Shown here: positions 57,071-64,000 of the stretch, one piece after another
Layout: each line of letters opens with the position of its first letter
Position numbering within the stretch: position 1 is the first letter of the stretch
Assembly: GCA_022828595.1 (NCBI GenBank)
Contig: JAKGHH010000003.1
Location: forward strand, 106,353,583 to 106,417,582
Length of the DNA: 64,000 nucleotides
Reading direction: 5' to 3'
Source: Nelumbo lutea
Lineage: Eukaryota > Streptophyta > Magnoliopsida > Proteales > Nelumbonaceae
The notes under the pieces: generated by a model
The model's database searches: none
Told to the model about the DNA's origin: nothing
Seen by the model: the letters and a program-made list of their open reading frames with translations, nothing else
Position numbers and translations under genes: made by a program

Positions 57071-57139
57071 ATAGAGTGTTTTGACTACGGGGCGGGGACA
57101 AGGATGGGGTGCCCCGTCCCAAACCCGCCCATTGTCATT

Positions 57140-57780
57140 CTTATATAATTATTAATTATTAGCGAAATTAATAAAAATTTTAGCTTTTATAATTATTTTT
57201 ATTTATTTAAAGTCAATGAAAATTTTATTTAAAAATAATAACAATTATTAAATTTATTAAAAAATATTTGTTCATATTAAGTTAACATTAATTATTTTTT
57301 ATAAATAAACATTAAATGAAAAATAGAATTATTAAAATTTTAAATATTATGTAATACTTTTAGTTAATTAACAACAAATTTTAATTATAAATTTATCAAT
57401 TAATTAATAATAAATAAAATTATTCAATCTTTCAGACTTTCTCGTGCATGGGTCGGTCCTCGCTAATATTACATAGAACACAATAATGGCAACTCAGGGA
57501 TGACGACAGAACAGGGTGATCATGAGGCCTACAACTTTAAATGGGTCGCATTTAATCATACACAAGTAGATTTAAATTTTGATTGTTTATATTCAAATTC
57601 AAATTAGATATTATCCATCAAATTCGAGTTGAATTTAATTTGTAATTATTAACAAATTGAACTAAAAATAATTTTAATATTACAACTTAAGGTAATTTAT
57701 TAAAACGCCCTTTATAGTTTGATAGATATACTAAAACCTACCTATAGTAGTTTTTTACCAAAACACCCCTATAATTATTA
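57140..57780. other. AT-rich gene-free tract
   Basis: Low-complexity AT sequence with no gene. Confidence 0.35.
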
Positions 57781-57960
57781 GCTTAACTAAATCCGCGAAA
57801 TTATAGTTTGAACCTTCATTACATGACAGTGGAAAATGACAGTTCCTATAGTTTGCAATCAATTAGCTTAAGTAAATCCGCGAAATTATAGTTTGAACCA
57901 TCGTTACGTGACAGTGGAAAATGACAGTTTAAGTAAATCCGCGAAACTATAGATTGAAAA
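57781..57960. repeat. Tandem repeat, TAAATCCGCGAAATTATAG
   Basis: Two full units (about 57781-57845 and 57866-57928) and a part of a third. Each reads TAAATCCGCGAAATTATAG, then TTTGAACC and TGACAGTGGAAAATGACAGTT. Confidence 0.7.
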
Positions 57961-58019
57961 TTACTTTTGTAAAACTTGAACCTATTACAGTTTGGCAAAA
58001 AACATAACATTCAAACCAA

Positions 58020-58200
58020 CCCCACTGAGAGACAATAATGGGATCAATTCGGATTTCGGACAATACTGAGGCCGATTGACCATACCACAGAGTACTGTTC
58101 TATGGGTTTAATCCTGTACCCCACCCATAGCCCCCCCAACCCTGGTGACAGCAGGGTTTGATCTAAGTCTCCACAAAAACCAATCAGACCTTAGCCTATT
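58020..58200 (-). repeat. SINE-like unit, minus strand
   Basis: On the minus strand GGCTAAGGTCTGATTGG and GATCAAACCCTGC stand in A-box/B-box-like order, then GGGTTGGGGGGGCTATGGGT. A similar arrangement is at 58945-59075 on the plus strand. The box spacing is irregular, so the call is weak. Confidence 0.3.
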
Positions 58201-58329
58201 GGCATCATCAATAAATCATTCAATTAGATCCATAATTTTTCTACGAAAAAAAGATACATAATTAATTATTCGTATCAGTGCAAGGAAATTTTTTTTTTTG
58301 GTACAGAAGGATAAGAAACTCAGAAAACA

Positions 58330-58835
58330 GAGAAAGGAAAACTTAATACAGAACAACCAAGTCCTTAGCAACCAGGTCTTGGATCCATTGAGAAAGGTCC
58401 TGGACATAAAATCCCGAAACAGAAAGGCCCTTCTGAGCAAGAGCATGGACCACTGAATTTACAGACCAACTAACAAAACTGAAAACAAAATTCCTGTTTT
58501 TCAACAGACTTGGGATATCCTGAACAAGAAACAAGGCACCCCTGTTCATACTTGACTGTTCACAAGACACCGCCTAAACCAAATTCAAACAGTCGCATTC
58601 TATGCAACAGTCTGCAATCTGCATCGGCACAGTTAATTTCAGACGTTGAATCACTGCAAAAGCTTCATCTTGAACAGGGGAACCAACTTGAGCTTGACCA
58701 AAAGAACAGCAATAGCTTGACCCCTGAAATCCCTTGTAATCACACCAAAACCTGCCTTCCCAATACCCAAAAGAAGTCAGGTTTGTGTGTTGTGTGCGGA
58801 AATCGAAACACCAATGGCCTAATCAACTGTTGAAT
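58330..58835 (-). pseudogene. LINE remnant, RNase H-like C-terminal part
   Basis: Minus strand: GKAGFGVITRDFRGQAIAVL (start of the RNase H-like domain of plant LINEs) and, after stops and frame changes, FVFSFVSWSVNSVVHALAQK with SVSGFYVQDL after it, ending near 58345. The VNxVAHxLA motif is the usual C-terminus of that domain. Broken by several stops. Only about 500 bp remain. Confidence 0.6.
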
Positions 58836-58944
58836 CCAGCACATTATTCATATATGATTCTAGATGGGTGAATGGCTTTTAATTTGACTTTTTACATGTA
58901 AAGAAAAAAATGTATGTTTTTAACCTTAAAAAATATGGGTTTTA

Positions 58945-59075
58945 ACTGATGGTGGCTCAGTTGATAGGATCTGGATCAAATCCATCTGCCACTAGGGCTA
59001 GGCAGTTATGGGGGTTTAAGGGGTGGGAAATGGACTACCCTTGTTGGGTAGCCCCATGAAGCCAAAAAAAAAGGG
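58945..59075 (+). repeat. SINE-like unit, plus strand
   Basis: GGTGGCTCAGTTGATAGG (A-box-like) and GGATCAAATCC (B-box-like), then GGGCTAGGCAGTTATGGGGG, ending near an A run at 59065. The two boxes are closer than in a tRNA. Weak call. Confidence 0.3.
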
Positions 59076-59079
59076 AAAA

Positions 59080-59910
59080 TTTTTTATTTAGGTATTATTG
59101 GTACAATTTTTTTCTTTAAACTTAGATTCATATATTTAGTTTGAGGTATTCAACAGACTAACTACCAAACCCTGCCAGTAGTTTCCCAAATACCAAGTAA
59201 CAGGGAAATAATTTAGTTTGAGGTCCAAATTTCTTAATTTGAGTTACTAATCCATTTGAAGGATTACCATTGAAGCTGACTGGATCTTCTGATGGCCAAA
59301 TTGATTTATTAGATAGACTTAGCAGAACCCAAGAATCATTCAGGTTGTTCATGCTTAGTTTACTATCAAATCACCATAGATCTTAGAACCCTATCCACAC
59401 TAATAAGTAAAATATACACAATCTCAAAATTTCAAATCTCTAAATCTATCAAGGACATTCATGTGGAAAATTTGAAAAAATAGGATCAGAAATGAAGTCA
59501 CTCTTAGGAACTTAGGAGCAATATTTTCAACCCGCCATTGACCCAGATGATCAAACTGTTCAAACTGACACCTGGTCAAGATTTTGAGTCTACTTTTCCT
59601 AAACCCACCTTTTGGTCAAAAATCGTCCAGCCTGAGTGGTTGAACTGTTGACCCATTCAACCTGGTCACTGGGTCATGGGTTGTGCAAATTCAATGTATG
59701 TACAAATTTCCAGAGCCCACAGCTTTGTGCCCAGATGTCCCAAAGGCCATAACTTTGGCATGGTGGTCAATTTCTGAAAGTCCAAGGGTTTGGCCACGGT
59801 GGATTGGTAGGAAAGAAAGTCAGTGATGGAGGAGAAGATCAGTAGAGGTCAAAGAGCTGAGAGGAAAATTGGGAAGTGGGGTTCAGGTCCTGCCTGCCTG
59901 TGTGCGTGCC

Positions 59911-59956
<46 letters not shown>

Positions 59957-62360
59957 TGTTATGGTCCTAAAATGTTGAACTGCTTGGCTTGGGGCTGGAG
60001 CGCCTTCCTGGGATCTATCAGATCCATTCAGAAATGGGTTCCTTTATTTATATTTTTCTTTTCTTTCTCTAATTAAAGAATCTTCTAGAATTTACAATTT
60101 TCTTTACTCAGCATAAGTGGCTGGCTCAGTTTGCTAACCTGTTTTGGCTCAAGATGAGCTGAACTGGGTCAGATGCCCGCACCCTTACAGATGGTATACT
60201 AGCATCTCTAAACAGATCTAAGCTCAACTAAATGCCTTAAGCCAACATTGAACAAGCTAGCTGAGTCTCCTGTTGGTTCAGCATATGCCTCATGCTAATC
60301 ACTAGATTTTCTAGTGAATAATCATAAATGGATTTGTGCCCATCTAAAGGTGTTGCAAGACTAACCTTCCTCGTAAAAGTAAAATACTCTTATCTAATCA
60401 ATTCCTAGCATCATATCTGATTGCATCCAACTACAGAAAAGCTAGGTTCAATAAATTTGTGAAACACGATTATTTCTTTTCTCTAATAACTCAAGTTTTA
60501 GAAAACTATGCATCATGTAATTCCTCCAATGAAGATTAACCTGTCTCAAGAGGATTACTCCTGCTCATAGACATGCTTACTCAAACTGATAGAATGTCAT
60601 CCACTGTATAGAACCAAGACAATAATCTATCATGTCCCATATCCAACAGTAAACTGTATCATGAGGGGCATAGGTTATGCAACATCAAGTGTAAGTAGCA
60701 GAAACAGCTACTTAGCTCAAATCTCTTGTCTACCTCCTGGTGTTGCTAATAATTATTGCTAGGGGCACAACTTGTGAATCTTTTATTATTATTTGTTTTT
60801 CTTAGGTACAGATTTCAAATCTTATCCATTCAAAAACCATACATTTCATGCTACTGTAAGAAATGTATCAAAAGCAAACATAAAATGAGTAGTAGCTTTA
60901 TAGCATTCTTTGCTATCTTTTGTGTCAGAACCTACTTTGTGGTTTATTGGTGCTATGTTGGATTCGTGATCTTCCAGACCTTGACATATTTGTTACTTCT
61001 GACAATGCATCATTTGTTATGTCTGACGGAATCAGCAGCTACTGGTAGACATTCCAGGCATTGGCCAAGTAGTGTAGCAGAGTTCATGCCATACCCTTAA
61101 TGCTCAATTTCTATTGCAAACTAAGGTAACTAACAGCCTAAAACCCTTCAACTTTCCAATATAGGAAACCTAAGAACCTAAGAAATTTTATATGGGGATG
61201 GGTGTCAGTAAGCTTAGTAGATAGCATATATTAAGTGAAGCAACATATTTGGGAATAATACATTCTCTCCTAGAAGAACAAGGCCTGGGTGTTGCTTATT
61301 ATAGGAGAGCATGGTTATTCTAGTTTGAACAAGTGATCACTTGAATCATGATGAATAGGATAGAAACAGATAAACTAAAGGACAACCATGCTGTTTCCAC
61401 AAGAAGATCAAAATCCAGAAAGAGCCAAGAAAAAGTTTCTAGATTCTCCCTCAGACCAATGTTAAACCCTCGAAGCCTACATGATTGACATCATAAGCTT
61501 ATGATTCTTCAACTGAGATACATCTTCACCTCTGAAGTCTAGACTACTCTCTGAACAAGTGTAGTCACAGAGCTACTAGAAAGCTTCTCTTCTCTAGAAA
61601 ACAAAGAAAATCTATTATACTATCTACTGATTTTAAATACAAAACAAAATTCAATAGAATGGCCTTATATGTTACGATGAATTATAACCAGGATAAACAT
61701 CCTATCCTGTTGGTTCCAAAGATCAACCAAGATCATGTTCTCAATTGACAAAAGCAGGATAAACATTCTTTCCCTCTGTAATACTTCTACTTCCTTCAAT
61801 CTTCTATTATTATGAATAAAAAATGGCCAACCAGATCCTATGAAGAAGCATAAAAACAGTGGTAGAAGCATAATTTGCTTCTGTATTCCCATTTCACAAT
61901 GAGATAACCGGTATAGATGCACCCCCCAGGTTTGGTTAGAAAAAAATATCAACAGAAAAACCAAGTCCAAAAGCTTTACTAGGATTATGCATCGATAACC
62001 AGATCCATTTTCGTTTTATCACAAAAAAACCAATACATTTGGATCCTCACCCTAAAATTGCAGGAAAATGGACACAATTTATGTTTTGCTGATTCAAAGT
62101 TTGCGTTCTCCTCTGGTTTCGTAAGCTACTAGCAAAACCGATAGAAACATTATAGCCATGAAAAAACAAAAGACGCAAATAAAAAGCAGAGATGATAACA
62201 AACCAAGACCAAGACACTCGGGTATAGCTGAACTGAGTAGGTAAAACCAATGTCGGTTATTATCAAATAGAGAAAATAAAAGTAGGTTTCAGTATTCAAA
62301 TATCCACAATGTTTCTCTTTTATTTTCTTCTTCCTTTGCAATTTAAGACAAATTATTTCC
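59080..62360. other. Gene-free stretch
   Basis: No gene seen in 3.3 kb. A GA microsatellite occupies 59911-59953. 59530-59690 has GGTCAA/TTGACC words like the inverted-repeat elements. The last part must include the 3' untranslated region of the DUF538 gene. Confidence 0.4.
59911..59953. repeat. (GA)n microsatellite
   Basis: A GA run of about 43 bases within TGCCTGC(GA)nTCCTG. Confidence 0.9.
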
Positions 62361-62903
62361 CTAAGAAGAAGAAATGGCAAAAGGGTTGGTTCTAATACTC
62401 CTTACTTGGGCATTGACGCAATCCATGCCACACCCACACTGCGGGCACTCCTCAAAGTTATCAACAGGGAAACTAGCAGAAGCGATGCCGACGGAAAATT
62501 CTAGCTCGTCGCCGTACCGAGTAACCTCGACGATGTTAACCCAAAAGAAGAAGACCTTCACACTTGTACCCTGTAACTTCGTGAGCTTGCCTTGGGAGAT
62601 ATAACCGTTAATGGTGGACCTGTATTTTAGTTGGTATGAACCCTCCAGAGAAAAACTACAAGTGCCATTCAAATTCACAGAGAACTTGCCGGTGGTTTTA
62701 TCCAAATCGTAACCGAGGACCCCTTTTGGGAGAAGGCCTACCGGGAAGTCATAGTCTTTAAGGACCTCATACGCCGTCGGTGTGCCGTCGACGGCCGTTA
62801 ACGGCGTCAATAGGAACGCTAGGCATAAGAGACCGGCATAATAAAGGATTGCCGTTAGAGACACAGGTCTATGTATATCTCCACCGAATCGAAAAGAATT
62901 CAT
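62361..62903 (-). CDS. DUF538 family protein
   Basis: A single open frame of 180 residues from ATG at 62903 to TAA at 62361. Residues 16-38 are hydrophobic (signal peptide or anchor). The DUF538 (PF04398) domain follows: AYEVLKDYDFPVGLLPKGVL at about 43, then LNGTCSFSLEGSYQLKYRS, INGYISQGKL, GTSVKVFFFWVNIVEVTRYG and ELEFSVGIASASFPVDNFEE, ending CPQCGCGMDC. The domain order and length are typical of this plant-specific family, whose biochemical role is not settled; some members are reported as stress-responsive or lipid-binding. The protein is predicted to enter the secretory pathway. No intron is needed. No clear TATA box was found upstream. Appears intact. Confidence 0.92.
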   Translation of the reverse strand: MNSFRFGGDIHRPVSLTAILYYAGLLCLAFLLTPLTAVDGTPTAYEVLKDYDFPVGLLPKGVLGYDLDKTTGKFSVNLNGTCSFSLEGSYQLKYRSTINGYISQGKLTKLQGTSVKVFFFWVNIVEVTRYGDELEFSVGIASASFPVDNFEECPQCGCGMDCVNAQVRSIRTNPFAISSS

Positions 62904-63665
62904 CTCCCTCTCTCTATCTCGTGATGGCTCGATCGTTGAGGTAGCCGGAGAAGCAAGAAAGATGAAAGAGGTTCAGGTTTTGAGTGTAGAAGATGGAAAG
63001 GGTAGGTGACACCGGTCGAAGTTGGCCAGAGATGAAAGAGCTTCATAAGGCCCGTTAGATTGGAATAAATGGGGAGACTTAAAAGTAATTTATTCCAATC
63101 TGGTGGTTATCAAAAGGCGGTTCCATTTTAACATTAGTCTTTGAATGGGAAGGTCGTATTCTACTTTCTACAACCAGCAGTCAGCAGAAGTGAAAGTGAG
63201 AGACCCACGTGGTATCGTTTCGTTTTGTTGCTTAATGGTCAATGCAGATTCTTAGGACATCTCAACTGTTGGCTTGGATGCTGATTCCACGGTTGTGTAT
63301 CCCGTAGGCCATAGAAAGAGACAGTTTGTCATGTGGCAGTGACAGTAGATAAGGCTAATGGTGTAAGGGGGGTTATACTTATAAACAAAAATTAGCGATT
63401 CTTCTCTTTTTATAAAAAAAGGACACAAATTTGTTTTACTGTATTGTATCACTACTCCTGGTACAAGTGGTCCCCCATATGAATCTTGTGGGTCATGCAT
63501 AATATATGGTGTAAGATGCACTTGTACCGGATAGAACTATGTAGGGTGTTTTGTGTATTGACGAGGTTGGTTTGGTAATTACAAATTACGCCATCCAAAA
63601 CGGAGACAGGACGAAAATTCACGGCTGTGTTTTGAATGATGGTTGAGAACAGAGTGGCTGCTAAC
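62904..63665. other. Upstream region of the DUF538 gene
   Basis: GTTAGATTGGAATAAATGGG ... AATTTATTCCAATCTGG at 63054-63104 forms a hairpin, and its left arm recurs at about 11160 upstream of PP1. CACGTGG, a G-box-type core, lies at about 63208. No gene. Confidence 0.4.
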
Positions 63666-63945
63666 ACTGTTTTCAAAATCGGACCAGACCAAACGGTCGG
63701 ACAGGAAAAACCGGGAACCGGTCACATGACCAGTTTCGTTTTCCTCCAAAACCGTTGATTTTAGTCAGCAAATCGCTGAATCGGATGATTTATCATTTGA
63801 ACAGTTTTAACCGTTTTCCAATTTTGTATTTTTTTTATTTTTTTGTCAGAATTGGCCGGCCGTTCAGGTCGAACGGTCAGACTGTTCGAACCGTTAACGG
63901 ACCCCTGACCGGTTTGGTCACTGGTTCGTTTTTAAAAACCATGGC
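63666..63945. repeat. TTTTGAAAATCGGA repeat, copy 3
   Basis: GTTTTCAAAATCGGACCAGA at left and GTTCGTTTTTAAAAACCATG at right, with ACGGTCGGAC and GGTCGAACGGTCAG inside. Another copy appears to begin at about 63958 and is cut by the window end. Confidence 0.55.
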
Positions 63946-64000
63946 TATAATTTGTTATCAATGTTTTAAAAACCGACTTAGAGGCCAAACCGTTTTTGCA

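Noticed and set aside
60756..61100. Cys/Phe-rich frame of 114 codons
   Set aside because: No recognised domain, no splice partner and no promoter; AT-rich composition explains the hydrophobic residues.

Overview
This is a nuclear segment of a flowering-plant genome. It is AT-rich and sparse: three recognisable host genes in 64 kb, all with plant-type introns or plant-only families, set in a dense field of nested retrotransposons, MULEs, MITEs and LINE remains. I cannot name the species.

Host genes. (1) Minus strand, 6235-10471: a four-exon type-one protein phosphatase catalytic subunit (PP1, TOPP8-like; 325 residues), with a 2.66-kb first intron and a seven-codon last exon that is easily missed. 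(2) Plus strand, 45318-45966: a two-exon LEA_3 / SAG21-type stress protein (97 residues) with a clear TATA box and a duplicated 35-bp block in its 5' leader. (3) Minus strand, 62361-62903: a DUF538 protein (180 residues) with an N-terminal hydrophobic segment.

Layout. 1-5.2 kb holds repeats plus a 1633-bp Pack-MULE (1793-3425) with a perfect 9-bp target duplication and very long inverted repeats. It carries an LRR-protein fragment on one strand and what looks like the first exon of an HMG-box protein on the other. 6.2-10.7 kb is the PP1 gene. 11-16.8 kb holds MITEs, an AT-rich Helitron-like element, and the 3' part of an old Tat/Retand-type element with an antisense gene. 16,855-27,285 is a nearly full-length but decayed Ty3/gypsy element of the Tat (dual RNase H) type, inserted into a MITE. 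Between integrase and 3' LTR it carries an intron-containing gene on the opposite strand with its own TATA-like box. 27.4-45 kb holds LTR relics, two LINE remnants (one with a solo LTR inside), tandem arrays, several MITEs with TTA/TAA duplications, and a 780-bp MULE with a 9-bp duplication. 45-46 kb is the LEA gene. 46-62 kb holds another MULE, a truncated Tat-type element, a long AT-rich tract, tandem repeats, SINE-like units and a LINE RNase H remnant. The DUF538 gene follows, and the window ends in copies of a gypsy-unrelated inverted-repeat family.

How it fits together. The three host genes have no evident joint function. The strongest biology is in the mobile elements: gene-fragment capture by a MULE, and two unrelated-age Tat-type elements that each keep an antisense gene starting with the same Met-Ser-Ser-Ser, each preceded by a TATA-like box about 130-190 bp upstream.
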